From NCBI GenBank assembly GCA_028274465.1, contig CM051458.1, forward strand, positions 84,402,085 to 84,466,084: a stretch of DNA of 64,000 nt, given 5' to 3'. Numbering within the stretch: position 1 is the first letter of the stretch; the number at the start of each line of letters is the position of its first letter. Below the pieces are notes generated by a model. The model was not told where the DNA came from. It worked only from the letters and a program-made list of their open reading frames with translations, and searched no databases. A program made the position numbers and the translations under genes. The stretch is from Plantago ovata (Eukaryota; Streptophyta; Magnoliopsida; Lamiales; Plantaginaceae). Positions 24,114 to 42,456 of the stretch are shown piece after piece.

Positions 24114-26732
24114 TTAATAGGCTAATACTGGAATTCTGTCTATGTAGACCTGACATTGGGCCGGTCACCTCTGATTGTGTAGATTTTTATTTATTTATTC
24201 ATTTGTTTCTTTATGTCTCATGGGTGTAAATGAGCCGAGCCAAGTCGAACTTGGGGACTGGTGGTTTTTGTATGCTCTTGGTTGTTTGTTTTGGTAAAGG
24301 AAGATGATGATAGCATATTCAACAATAGAAAAAATTATGAGCTGCATTTTATAGTATCGTCTATTGATCGTCCTCTGGAATGGGTTCTCTGTTTGTGTTC
24401 GGAATAATGTAGTAGTACTGTTGTAGTAGTACTTAACTACTTGCTCCTATGCGGTATCGCATTAAATATGTAGTGTTTATATGAGCGGCCCCTATTTAAC
24501 ACATGTCACGCTCTTGAGGTGGCAATGGCCAAATGGGAGACTTGAAACTTTCCTGAGATGGTGTAGATTGTAGACCCTTAGTGATGTTGACTTATTCCAG
24601 ATCGAGCAACTGCCAAGTGCCTAGAACAATACCAAAGCATTTATTATTAACTTACATTTCATTGTGTACACGGTACATCATTTGACAATCCTTTTTTTTT
24701 TTAAACATCATTTGACAATCCCGTTTCATGGTACTCAAGAAAAAACAGAGTTTGTTCACATTTGTGTATTGTGTATTCATTTTCCGTTGGTGGATTTATC
24801 TGAGCCTGACGGGTAAGAAATGGATTGGCACTAGGACCTGTGGGCTGAGTGCTGATGTTTTGGTAGTTGAATTTTGGGATACCGGCTAGAAATTCTCCCT
24901 AAAGGTCTAAGGTAGAGAACGGAGGGAGGATTTTCTAATTATTTTTTAGGATTAATGCCAACTTTTTGGGCAAATTTCTAATGTGGAATTTGTCAGATAG
25001 GATATGTGAGTCCAGCAGGTCCGTAACAGTCTAACATCTACTATGTTCTGCAACCTAGAAACCTAGATCTGGGGTTGAACATGAAAACCATTTTGGGATG
25101 AGTCAACCCGGGAGGCCGGGACAACTTGGGAAGTTGATCCGGATGACGTAATAAATATATAAAATTATTTTTATATTAAAAATAAATAAAACATATTTTG
25201 CAGAAAAGATTATCATACACATTTATCAAATAACTTAAATGTAAGTAATGACCTATATAAAAGAACAAAATGACTTAAGGCTTATTATTTATATGTTACT
25301 TTTAAATTTAAATTTAATATATTTTAGATATACAAATCAAGTATGAACTCCTTTTCAAAAAAAAATAAAAAAAAATAAAAATAATCAAGTATGAACTCGA
25401 GCTTGATTTTTAGGCTTTTTTTTTTACTGAGTATTATTAATTTTATGAGTAATTACAAGTTTAACTAATTGCAATTGTCTTTGTTGTTCCAGTCTATATT
25501 TTTATTATATGTTTAAATATATGTTTTATTTAAAAGGTATAAAACTATATAGAAGTAGTAGTGCTGTGACATTATACACGTAGGTTATGTACCTTTAGGA
25601 AGCCACTGCAAAATAGATACTAGTATAAATGTATAATTTAAGAAGAAAAAACTGAATCCAACATTGGAAAAAAGTTTAGATTTCGCTTTCATCAAATGTG
25701 TGATAATTCAATTTAACGTCTAACGTCTTGCTTTCGAGGACCACTGCCTTCTATGCAATAAAAATCACAGATGAAGTTGGCCGATGATGACAATCCATTT
25801 ATTTATTGTCGCAGTTAAAGTCTAATAGCATAATCCTAATTACTATTTTGATCCAAGTCATTTAGGCCATATCCAGAAATATCAACGTCCTACCGAGTCA
25901 TGTTTACGTTGGTTCTATAAATATAAACATAGAGCTTTACCTTTTCTTTTTTTTACTAACTACTATTTAAATATTTAAATAAGAGCATTCATAACAGTTT
26001 TTTATTTCTAAAACCGTTTTAAATTTATTCCCTATAGTATTTTAAATATTTATTTAACAATTTTCTAAAATCAAATTCGTTTTCAATGATTTAATATATA
26101 TTTAAATAATAATTTTAATATTCACATATTCTAAATATAGTATATAAATTTATGATTAGTGACAAATTTACGGTTGTGAAATAAGAGGGATTGATTTTAC
26201 CGTCCCACCATGTCTTGCATTTGCAATGACTGAAAGACGACATACATTCAAATTCAAAACAACTGGACAATAACCATTTCCTTCCTTCCCCATTCACCCT
26301 TCATTATATTTGGAAAGAAACTACTTGCAAAAACAGTGCTACTGCTACATCACTACTTGAGCTGAGCTTCATTTCTTTCTCTCTCTAGCTTCACCAAACC
26401 TAATCCCCTACAATTTAAATTCCACTGTAAAAAAAATTATGCCTCAATCTTCACAGCTCTCACTCCGAACCAAAAACAATATTATCGTGCGAGTCCATCA
26501 TCATTCTCCACTGTCAAGTCACCTTCAAAAGAATCAATAAAATAATCCTCCATTGACGATTCCTCAGTTTTTTCAAAAAGCCAACTCAAGCACTAGCAGC
26601 CAGTTTTTCTTATTCTTCTTCTGTCTTGTCGAGGAATAAATTGATGTTTGCTTTCTTATCTCATTTACCTTTTTGAATTCCAAGCAATTTACGGTGGAAA
26701 TTTTGAATAGCAATTGATCGAAGACGAAGAAT
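24114..26732. other. AT-rich intergenic DNA and CIPK8 promoter region
   Basis: No gene was recognised. Long A/T runs occur at 25140-25560 and 25920-26160. The last 400 bases include CT-rich leader-like sequence (TTTCTTTCTCTCTCTAGC near 26372) and are the likely 5' UTR and core promoter of the kinase gene. Confidence 0.45.
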
Positions 26733-32481
<5,749 letters not shown>

Positions 32482-33233
32482 TCTCGTAGAGCAACTGTAA
32501 CTGAAGTGTATTTACATATCTTAATCTCAATAGAGGCCACTTGTGTTACTGTACACCCCCTGCTGATCTTTAAATTCCTGATGCATAACAGCGTAAGATA
32601 GTAGTATTTCAGTTGAGTTGGGCACATCATTGTGAACGTGCGTTTGTATGACATTTACTGCTTGGTGCTATCGGTGAGTAGACCATATCTATTTCTATAG
32701 ACCTACAGAAATCTGATCGGAAAGTAGGGGTAACATTCTAAAAAGTACATTGCGTAATCAGGAACCAACATGGGTGGTTTCTGTAACATTAGGCCTAAAA
32801 AAGTGAAATGTTGTTATTCAATGCGACAATAGACAACGAAGCTTAGCTCAGTTTGTAATCTGCTTCATCTCCAACAAATACGTCGGGGTTCGAGTCAATT
32901 ATCAAAACTAAACACAAAGAATATATATATAGTCCATACTAAAAACAACAGTGAAATATGAAAAATGATATAGTAAAAGATTGAGGTACATCTTACTAAA
33001 ATTGAAACGCCTTAAAATTAAAACTTCCTAAGTGCAGGATAACGAACGCAATAATAAAAACGCCTTAAAACTTTGTAACTGGCAGTATAACGCAAGTCGG
33101 TAGCTCGAACGCGAGATTTGTCAATTGTCATCGTGAGTTCCTTCCAATTCATTTCAATTCAATTGAAGCAATCAGTTGAAATTGAATTTCCCCTCCAGAT
33201 CAGCCAAAACCTTCGTTGAATAGCAAATTAGCA
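32482..33233. other. intergenic between CIPK8 and ODR4-like gene
   Basis: Contains the CIPK8 3' flank, a possible SINE fragment at 32838-32905 and the promoter and leader of the next gene. Nothing else was recognised. Confidence 0.4.
32838..32905 (+). repeat. possible tRNA-derived SINE fragment (A and B boxes)
   Basis: GCTTAGCTCAGTTTG resembles a pol III A box and GGGGTTCGAGTCAAT a B box about 40 nt downstream, spaced as in tRNA-derived SINEs. A tRNA cloverleaf does not form by eye, and no long 3' body or poly(A) is clear. It could be chance. Confidence 0.4.
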
Positions 33234-36200
33234 ATGGTGAAAACGGTTGTTGGAGATGAATCTCAGCTTAAACTGGTCGAGAATCGTCTTACTGGATCCT
33301 CGCTTCCATGTCAGGTCACACTAACTGAACGACAAAACAATGATTTAACCTAATTTATTCGCCTTGTCAATTGCATAGATCATCTGCTCTCCATTTTTAT
33401 TGCCTTCAGTTGACATTTATTATTCCGCCTCGATTTCATTGTTGCAGGTTGGCCTCGTGATCGGGAAATTGAGTTCTAAGTTAGACAGAGGTTTTGTGTA
33501 TGATTTGGTGCCGACGCCACCAAACGACGCTGGAGATCCGCCGTGCTCGATTGTGGAGACTGCCGGGGAGCATGGCGGTGGTAAGAAGAAGAGTTCATCC
33601 AAGGCGAAATCTCAGCCTGACGCTTCAGCGCTGTTTATTGACACGGACTGGGTATCCGAGCATGCTAGACAGGTGAGATTTCGTTGTAGGAACTTATATA
33701 GTAGTACATGTTTCTCTCAGTCAAATTTGTATGAATGTGGTTAGAGTTTTCATGACAAATTCACCACGCTATTGCTGTATTTGAATTTGTTCGATGGCTT
33801 AGGTTGTTTTATTGTAATAAACGCACTACCGGCTGCACATTCAAGATATAAAATAATGTTATTGGTTTGTATTGCAATGAAAACGGAGGATTTAAGGTGT
33901 TGTGATTGTGTGATTTATTGACCTCAGAGCTCACTCTTGAATAAATGTAGCTTCTTAGTAGTAAGCAAAGTGCATGGCTAGGAAATACTTATGGATTTAA
34001 TTTGGAGTACTTTTGTCGAGGATCCTATTTAACATGAATATACCTTTGCTCAATGTGTCTCCTTAGGTCTCAAGAATGCTCTTGGGTGGCATGAAGGTGG
34101 TTGGCATCTACATTTGGGTCAACGAAAGCCTATTTAAGAATGCAACAATAACACTATGCCAGGTTCTATTGCTTGCCTACATATGACTGAAAAATCCGTG
34201 TTTATTGCTTTTGACTGTATGGAGACCTAGTTAAATGATAAATAATTGCTGTAGTTTATATCAGAAACGGATCAAATGATTAAATTCCAGTTAATTGCAC
34301 ATTTTGCGCAAATTGTAATGAGCAATTTGTTATGGTTGAGCTTAGCATACATGACTTTGTTTTGGAAAAAAGTCAAAAGACAAATTGATTCTACGTAAGA
34401 CTATTGCACTTGGCAACTGCACCTCAAATTCTAGAATCTATACAGTTGTGTCTTGGCCATAGTAACAAATATTTTATTGGATTCAAGATTTACTGCCTTC
34501 TTTTGTTTGGGTTAAGCTATAAATATAGTCCTTAAATTTAGATTGGATGTCTTCCATGTTTTCTGGGGACTGGGATACCGTTTATGATGTCTAAACAAAA
34601 CAGGAAGCATCTCAAATTGCATGATTAGAGTATAAAATGGTAGCCTAGTCACTGGGCTGTATATGCTGGATGGCTACTTGCATTTTGACGTATTTACACA
34701 AATGTTAGCAACAATAGGTTAAAATCTTATTCTGATGGTAATTCTATGCTGCCTAAAGACTGTTAAGGGAGTTGCGGAAGCTTCATCACCTATGCCTGAG
34801 TGGACTGAGAGACTGCTTGTTCATATTAGTTATAGCCCTCTAAGGTAACCTTTTTAGAGCATGCCTTTTGCTCGTTTAAGTTTTACTTACACTCATATCA
34901 AGTATATGATGTAGGCATAATGTTTTCTTGCAGGTGGACATGCCGAAATTGCTCGCTGTCATCAAATATCTCTTCAAGCAGTCTTCGGCCTTGTGATTTC
35001 AAACTGGGAAAAGTTGTAGGATCTCTTCAAACATTCAGATGCACATATAGTTTTGACATAAGGTGATTCGATTTTGCTATTACTCATTCTTAGACTTATG
35101 GTTTATGGTTCTAGGTTTCTGTTTATGTAATTTCTGTTAATTTGTTATGTTAATGTCCTTGTGATGTCATAAAAGATAAGGAGGAACCTCGTGTGATATC
35201 TACCTCTTTTTTTCTGCTTTTTCTCCACAGAAGGGTCATTTTAACCTTTCAGCTCTCGTTCTTCAGTGGTTCCTTCACACCTCAGGTGGCCCGTAGGAAT
35301 GTTTTAGCATATTTTACTTCCCAGCCAGTCTAGAACCAATATGTATCGTTTATTTCTTTTCCCATTGCCTCAAATCTACCTGAACAGGTTTTATTTGAAG
35401 TTTGATTTCTGGTTGAAAATATCAGCGTGTATGTTCAATTTTACTGTTCCTGTTTATTCATTACAACATTTGTACTTAAACACGGAATCTGCGACGGGCT
35501 CCCACAGAAATAGTACCTTGCTCCCTAGCTGAAAGCCACCGACCTAGAACTGTCCCTTCTAGAGTCCCTATTTCTTCTTTGTCCACAAGTTACAATAACC
35601 ATGCAAGTAGATGTACTAACACTGAAACCCCCACAATATCATTTTCCTCATTCCTCAGCAAGTAGAACTATCTGAAATAATATGGTTCCATCTATTTAGA
35701 CTATTGACATAATCCACATCTATTACTAACGCTCTTTTAAAAATGTGTTAATTTTTGGCAAACTTGATATCCACCTTTTGCCACTGCACGAATTTTATCC
35801 ATTTCTATTTGATTAAGACAACTATTTTCTTATTTTAACTGTTTCGAGCTTCCTCTGACCAGGTTACCTATAGTCCATGAGGGAGGCTTGAATATTAAAA
35901 GATTTGCTGATGCTCTTAGCAATGAAATCACAGACCATGCCAAGGAACTTACAGGTGCAAAGGCATTGATAAATGGGAAGTTGGTGAGTCCTCTGAAAAT
36001 AATTCATGTACCTAATTCAAGTACTACTTTGTTACTCCCTTCAACCCAAAACGTGTTCGGAGAAATAATATAAGAAATAAAGAAACTAGTACTTGAATTA
36101 GGTACATGAGTTGAAGAAACTTATAAAAAACAGTAGCTCAACCTCAACCCCAAGCAAATGCACCCCATAGGAATCAAAACTGTGCTGTTTCTTTTTTTTT

Positions 36201-39200
36201 TTTTTGGAAACGGATCAAAACTGTGCTGTTATTTTGCCAAGTTTAAAATAGTTTGTTATTTCATTCAGGAAAGTTTCATAAAATTCTGAGATTTTATGTG
36301 TCTGAAAATGTTCTGGTACTTCAACTCTTGCTTAATTATCTATGACCACAAGAAAAAGAGTAATTTAATAATTGGGTCAGCACTATTAGAGAGGGAATAA
36401 AACTTTTGGGATATTCTCCCATGTATTATTAGAAGCCAACTTTTTTATCAATTAAATATCTAAGGAAGGGGATATTTAAGTGCGGGTGAGTATAGACTGC
36501 ACTGGGATCCACAAACATCTTTTCTGGAACTAGCAGTAGTTTTTTTTTAGATTGGAGTGGATGGAGTCACATTATACGATTTAAACTAACAACACGAGAA
36601 AAGATAGTTTGGAATCCTATTGGGACTTGAGTTTTCCCGCTGGTGAGTACAAAATGGCAGTGAATCTTCTGAATTCTGAATTGTAATCAATGTTGTCATG
36701 TGAAAATTTTGTGGCACATGGCCATGCTTACCTGTCCTGATAATGAATGGGGTGTAAAATCATCCATGTCACTGAGACTTCTATATCTTTAACTAGGACT
36801 TAGGCTAATTTTTCTACTATCTAGTAATGAAGCAATGAGGCTATTTCAGGCTCAGCCACATGTACTATTTGAAGAATAGAGCATCTGAATTTCTTTCGCA
36901 GGTGTTACTTTGGTATTTTAATCCAGGGCTCCTGGGGTAAAAGGTATATCTAAGATTGCTTATCCTGTGCTTTGACTTGTCGCTTAGGTGATTGAGGATG
37001 ACCAATGTGTGTCAGATGATTTTCACCAAGTTGAATTTCTACTCCCCATTTTGCAAGATAAATATGTGGAAGGTGTGTATCACTGTCCTTGTTTTACCTG
37101 GTTTATTTTAAGTTCAATTTTTCTATCTTTGTAAGATAGACTGATATTACAGTCATTGTTTTGAAAAATTATTTTATTATTTTGAAGCATGCAGCGGAAA
37201 GGAGGTTCTTGGTATTATTGTTTTTAGGGGCTCTGTATGTTCTCTTGCATATTTGAATACAAAGGAACCTGTTTCACAAGCTTTGGTTGATATAAAGGTA
37301 TTCATCTAGTCTGGCCACGATGTTCATTACAGAGCTTTGAATCTTACCTTTTATCGTTTTATATGCATTCAAGAAAACATTCATTCATATTGTTCGAACT
37401 TATGACTCCTGTGATCAACCAGATTTATTGAAGGAAATAAGATTTGTTTCCATGGAACTTATTCTTGTCTACAGTTTTAATCCTCATATTATAATTACGC
37501 TGGGTGTACTAATGTGTGATTAGCTGAAGAACTAAATTTTGCAACTCAAAATCGTAGTTATACCTTTATTAAGGCCAGTTGCATTGCATCAACTTGATCT
37601 TCTGATCACTGGGAATGTAGTTCTTTCAAGTCAGTCTTACAATGTGTGATTTTATTGTGACCAGGAAGACATAATAAGGAGTTTACACAGTAGGTTGGAT
37701 ATTATGTGTGACGAAGCTGACACTGAAACAGAGTCTGTCGTTAATGGTGGTCAGGAAAATACTAGCCATGTATCTACTGATGTACCCGTTCCCCATTTGG
37801 ACCTCAAAGTGCAAAGGTAAGATGGTTTTAGCTTCATAAAAATACTTGCGTCTTTTTGTGCATGTAACAACTACTAAACAGCATTCCACTCTTCCACTCT
37901 GTTGGTATATTGTCTGAGATCTGCGTACTCTATATCTATAAGACAACTAACTCTATTTTTTTACTAAAAAAGACAACTTGTTACTATCTCAACTTTTCAG
38001 TACTTTTTGAAGCACCTTTCTCTTGATTCACATTTTACCTTGAAAAAAAAAAGGAAGAAAGGAGTGGGAAATATTCCTGTTTATGCACCAGTGTGGTGAT
38101 TCTTTAATCTTTCCTGTGCTTAATGGGGCAAGCTTGGCCAATGTTTCAAGAAGTTGGGCTATGATCTGTAATGTAAAAAGAACTTCTACAATTGCTGTGT
38201 TCATGTAAGTGATTCTTACACAGGGTTGTGTTTTCGAAAATGTTAACTATATCTATTTGGAGATACATGACCCATTTCAATTAAAGATTGTAGGTATGGC
38301 TCTCGACTCCGATGCATTTTTGTTTATTGTCAACGGATAACATCCTGCGATAACATTTTATGGTTATGTTTTTGCCCTTAAATTAAAATCTGTTGCAGCA
38401 CTTGATAACATAGAGTAACTTCTCGACAAATGTGGTGTTTGTGTGTGTGTGTACTGACTTTTCCCCTGTAATTGATCTGAACTGTTGACCATCATTTGCC
38501 AACAGAAAAGGATGCAACCTATCATTTCCTCGAAGAGTATTTGTTCCTTGGCTGGATGGTATATACATCTGTGATTATATTCAGTCATCTGAGAAGATGG
38601 AGGTATGCTAGCCTTACAAGAACACTCTTTCCTCTTTTATTCTGTACCATGTGTTTATGAATTCTATCAGAAATTCTCAGACGATTAGCATATATGATAT
38701 TGTCATAAAGAGTGCTAGGTCTAGCCCCCTATGAATACTGTTCCCAAAACACAATGTGGGAGTGATGGTGATGTCCACTTACACCTTTGTTAAGCTTTTC
38801 CAGACAGACTAAGGAGGAGCATTAATGTGAATATTGTAACATCAGGCCATCTTATTATGCCTAACCCTTAAATTGGCCTCAAACTGGTGTTGAACGTCAG
38901 CATTCTTCTGGCTAAAAAACTCTTATGGACTGCTGACTTCAAATTCAAAACTATGTTTTGTGATTTTGGATGCATCTTCTTTTAGTTTTAACCTGATATT
39001 TGCTTGTTTCAGGTTATAAAAGATCATTGCGTTGAGTTGATGTCAGTAGAAGTTCCAGCAGATGATTCAGAAATTATGGAGCCCGAGTCTGAAGCGCCCA
39101 TTGTTGTAGCTTCACCTGCTAAAACCTTTTGGGACATTGCAAATGATTCTTCATCAGCAGCGATGCAAGCGAAGGCCCTCTCAGATAAGACCAAAAGAGA

Positions 39201-39288
39201 TCCTGCTATACGAGCTGATTTTATATCAATTCTAGCTCTTTTGGTTATCATCGTCTCTATCATATTAGGGCTATATGTTAGCAAGTAG
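33234..39288 (+). CDS. ODR4-like membrane protein
   Basis: Eleven exons give 485 residues: 33234-33314, 33448-33672, 34067-34162, 34759-34844, 34934-35062, 35863-35983, 36988-37072, 37188-37297, 37665-37816, 38506-38602 and 39013-39288. The fold matches the ODR4-like family: an N-terminal VGLVIGKLSSKLDRGFVYDL, a low-complexity Gly/Lys/Ser loop, LFIDTDWVSEHARQV, and LLGGMKVVGIYIWV. A single C-terminal span follows (SILALLVIIVSIILGLYVSK, about 466-485), making it a tail-anchored-like ER protein. In animals ODR-4 helps chemoreceptors leave the ER and partners the UFM1 protease UFSP2; the plant role is not established. It follows CIPK8 in the same direction, about 750 bp away, with its own start. 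No truncation was seen. Confidence 0.88.
36005..36108. repeat. perfect 22-bp inverted repeat in ODR4 intron 6
   Basis: Bases 36005-36026 and 36087-36108 are exact reverse complements (arm starts CATGTACCTAATTC), separated by 60 nt. Transcribed, they form a perfect hairpin stem. Confidence 0.9.
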
Positions 39289-39834
39289 TAATTCTCAAAT
39301 AAAACTTTACATAGTAGTTACAACTTCATATTTGGGCGATACATTGTTGTAATTCTTGTTCACATTTGGCAGAAATCTTGAGGGAAAGACGCAACAAAGA
39401 AACACAAGCATTTATGCGATAATTATTTGATTTATTTGTTACAAGGTCCTTTTTTTTTTCTTTTTCTTTTTTCTTTTTTTTTTTTTTGGCAATTTCATGT
39501 TCTAAAAATAGTAATTATTTAGTTGGAAAAATATCCACCGACAAAGCACATCATAGGCACCAAAACAGTCACTATTATTATGAATTGGTGTTTAGAGGGA
39601 TTCTAGACCTCAGATGTCTCACCACTGTATATCAAAACACCAAACAAGTTTTCATGAAAAGAATATGCTAGTCACGACCTACTCGTATCCTAGATACTGC
39701 TGGTCTAGTGTTCAGTAATGTTACTAATTTCCTATGGAAAGGGTAATAGTGTCAGAATAGCCTGCCTGCAATCAGAGAACAATTCCAAATATCCAGACTG
39801 ATTGGAGAAATAATCAGACGCTTCATTATTAGCA
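39289..39834. other. convergent 3' flanks of ODR4-like and phosphatase genes
   Basis: Only about 546 bp separate the two stop codons, so both 3' UTRs must fit here. A pyrimidine tract (T-rich with C, 39446-39487) lies in the middle. No gene is seen. Confidence 0.5.
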
Positions 39835-42454
39835 TCAGGCACTTGGGGCATCACTCCCTTCGGGCTTTTTTCCAGAAAAGTCAGTTGGAGAGGAATCTGA
39901 ACCGATATTGCTGCGAATTGGGAAAGTAAAATATGAGTTTAAAACCATGTCAATAGGTATAAATAAACAAAACTGTTCAGGTCTGATGAGTTGCATACCT
40001 TCTATCCACAATAACTACTGATCGCAGTTCACAGTTTTGGAATCTGCCAAAAAACAAGGGAAAATCATTTTCCATTACAAATCTATGGGAATTTTTTATA
40101 TTGTTGGTATGCTGTGTTATAATTCGTACTAGCTCTCTTCATCTCTTAAGAACAATGAAAAGATAGGTCGAGTTCTGAAGCATAATTCTAATAGTGCAAA
40201 TGGAAACTTGATATTAGACTGGTCTAATTCCTAGATATTCGATTAAATGTTTGCCTTGCTGAGATATTCTCAGATTTTAAGGGAGAAAACAATGAAAAGA
40301 TAGGTCCGAGTCCTGAAGCATAATTCTGATAATGCAAATGGTAACATGATATTAGACTGGTCTAATTCCTGGATATTCGATTAAATGTTTGCCTTGCCGA
40401 GATATTCTCAGATTTTAAGGGAGAAAACAACAGAATGGCATGATAAATAAGACAGTGAAGCTAATCTTTAAGTTACTGGACAAACATACTAAAAATCTTT
40501 TGTGGAAGACACCTACCAATTTTAAACTAGGCATGTTTAAACCATATGAAGTATTGAAGCATATCTGAAATTGAAAACTTACGGCTTGGTTATTTCACTT
40601 TTCACAGATTGATGACAATCATCTCCAAATGAAGCAAGGGTATGTGTTAGAAATCCACTATGACTAACCACGGCTATCTCCTTCTCTTCCCTTGTCCACA
40701 GCCTGCAAAAACATTGAAACTTTGAAACACCAATGTAATTCTTTATACACCATAAAACCAACATATACTTGTTTTATTTTTCTTTACGTCTTTGGTAAGT
40801 ACTAATAAGCAGATCACTAAGAAATGGTTTAGAAAATAAAAGGTTCACCAATTTAAGAATTTGAGACCCCTGGCAGCAACTGCTTCGTTTGTCTCTCGGA
40901 CGTCGACGGTCCACCATGTGTCCTCATCAGTTTCTATCTGAGAATAATCAAGGTAAAAGAATAAATGAGCAGACAATACAATTAAAAAAAGAGAGAGGAA
41001 AATTAAATAATTAGTACAGGTAGAAGTGAGTTTTTCTCATAGATATCTGCAAGAAAAATTGGAAAAGGAGATTTGCTCACCCTTGAAAAATCAATTGCAG
41101 GAAACACGGGCTTATACTCACTTATGCTTCTTCTCTTGTCGCACCAGTGAACTCCCTGAATTGTTCAAGTGAACAATGGTATCAAAGATTCAAAATGTAT
41201 TTTCGAAGAATTCGAAACAGTTAAAATTGCTCTAGCTAGCCGTTACTAAGTTTTTCTGTGTATTGGTGCTAAGCAAATAAATGCCTTCTCATCAATCTTT
41301 TAGACCATGTTTCTACTTGGATTCCGGTTAGGGAAATACTGGGGAATAAATGTGCAGCAGTGCTGTACTGTGTGTTTTTTGGCTCTTTCCAACACATTGT
41401 TCTCATTAACTTAGGGTGTCAAGCATAGCGTAGAGTAGATATTTTTGGTCAATTCTAGACAACAACAACAGAGAGTGTCAAGTGAAGGATGCATCCTAGC
41501 TGGTTTTAGAATATGCAAGAATTATGAGGAAGGAAATTGCTAACCAAGTGTTCTCGGCAGAGTTCCACTGCTACAAACTGCGGAGAATTTAAACTTGAAA
41601 TTTCTGGACGGTCACTGTCTCCAGCATTTGCTACCATCAATGGAGGAACATCAGTTCCATCTGCATAGCCTTCTCCACCAAATACACCAACTGCGGTTTG
41701 CATAGTCCTGCAGCAAAACTTTGTCTGGTAAGTTATTCTGTAATAGTCAGTGACTCAGAAAATTCATTTATTTGACTGCTAATAGAAATAATTACCAGAA
41801 TATTTGAGACAAGATGAACAAGAAATAAAGTATACATTGGAAATGATATATCAGTACAAATATTAGACTATGTGTACCAAGAATAATTTAGATTAATAAA
41901 GCATTAATAAGAGCAAGAGCTAGCATATACCTTGACAAAGGGGAAACAATCACTAATTCGACTCTCTTAGAAAGACCAGTGGCATGGACATGCTCGCGCA
42001 GATTATCAACCTGTTGCATATCGAAATTATCAATTTCTCAACTGGAAAAGCCACTTATCTAAATTTGGCATGTTGACATATTTGAGTTGCATTTTAATTT
42101 ACAAGAAACAAATGTAAGAATCATCTATCAAAGTGATTGTCCAAATTAAAGGCGGCATAGGACATGTAACTAATTATCACACTAATTATCACCTGCTCCC
42201 AACCAAGAGGTGTCAGTCGTGCATCAAAATAATCTGGTGACATGTAGGCACTGTGGTCTTTTTCTCCAGCCACGTTGTGAAATCCTTGGGCATGCCTCAC
42301 CTACGTGAAGTGCATTAATATCAGACATTTGTTGTTTTAATCTACAAACTATCCTAATGGCATGCATTGGCAAGAGAGAGAAAAGGACACGAACCAAATG
42401 AATAGTTTTACAACGGTGTGCAGGGTATACGCCTTGGACTGGTGAAGCAGCCAT
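39835..42454 (-). CDS. phosphoglycerate mutase-like (histidine phosphatase superfamily) protein
   Basis: Nine coding exons on the minus strand give 271 residues: 42395-42454, 42193-42300, 41931-42010, 41545-41707, 41081-41155, 40849-40937, 40583-40702, 39999-40043 and 39835-39910. The phosphohistidine motif is TIHLVRHAQGFHN (residues about 17-29), with LTPLGWEQ, ELVIVSPLSRTMQTAVGVF and second catalytic-site histidine VVSHSGFLTHTL. This is the plant cytosolic 'phosphoglycerate mutase-like' branch that also contains Arabidopsis At5g64460. Members share the acid-phosphatase/mutase fold but are not the main glycolytic mutase of plants (which is the unrelated cofactor-independent enzyme). Substrate is unknown. 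An upstream non-coding exon, probably ending at 43674, is joined to an acceptor just 2 nt before the ATG. The tail is Ser/Pro-rich. Confidence 0.9.
40152..40427. repeat. tandem duplication (period 136 bp) in the phosphatase gene, intron 7
   Basis: Copies 40152-40287 and 40288-about 40427 share nearly all bases (AACAATGAAAAGATAGG start, TTTTAAGGGAGAAA end). They lie within the intron between 40043 and 40583. Confidence 0.9.
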
Positions 42455-42456
42455 AT

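Noticed and set aside
32838-32905. tRNA gene
   Set aside because: A and B box-like motifs are present, but acceptor and anticodon stems do not pair.
36005-36108. microRNA gene call for the ODR4 intron hairpin
   Set aside because: The stem is limited to the perfect 22 bp with no extended imperfect pairing, so it is reported only as an inverted repeat.
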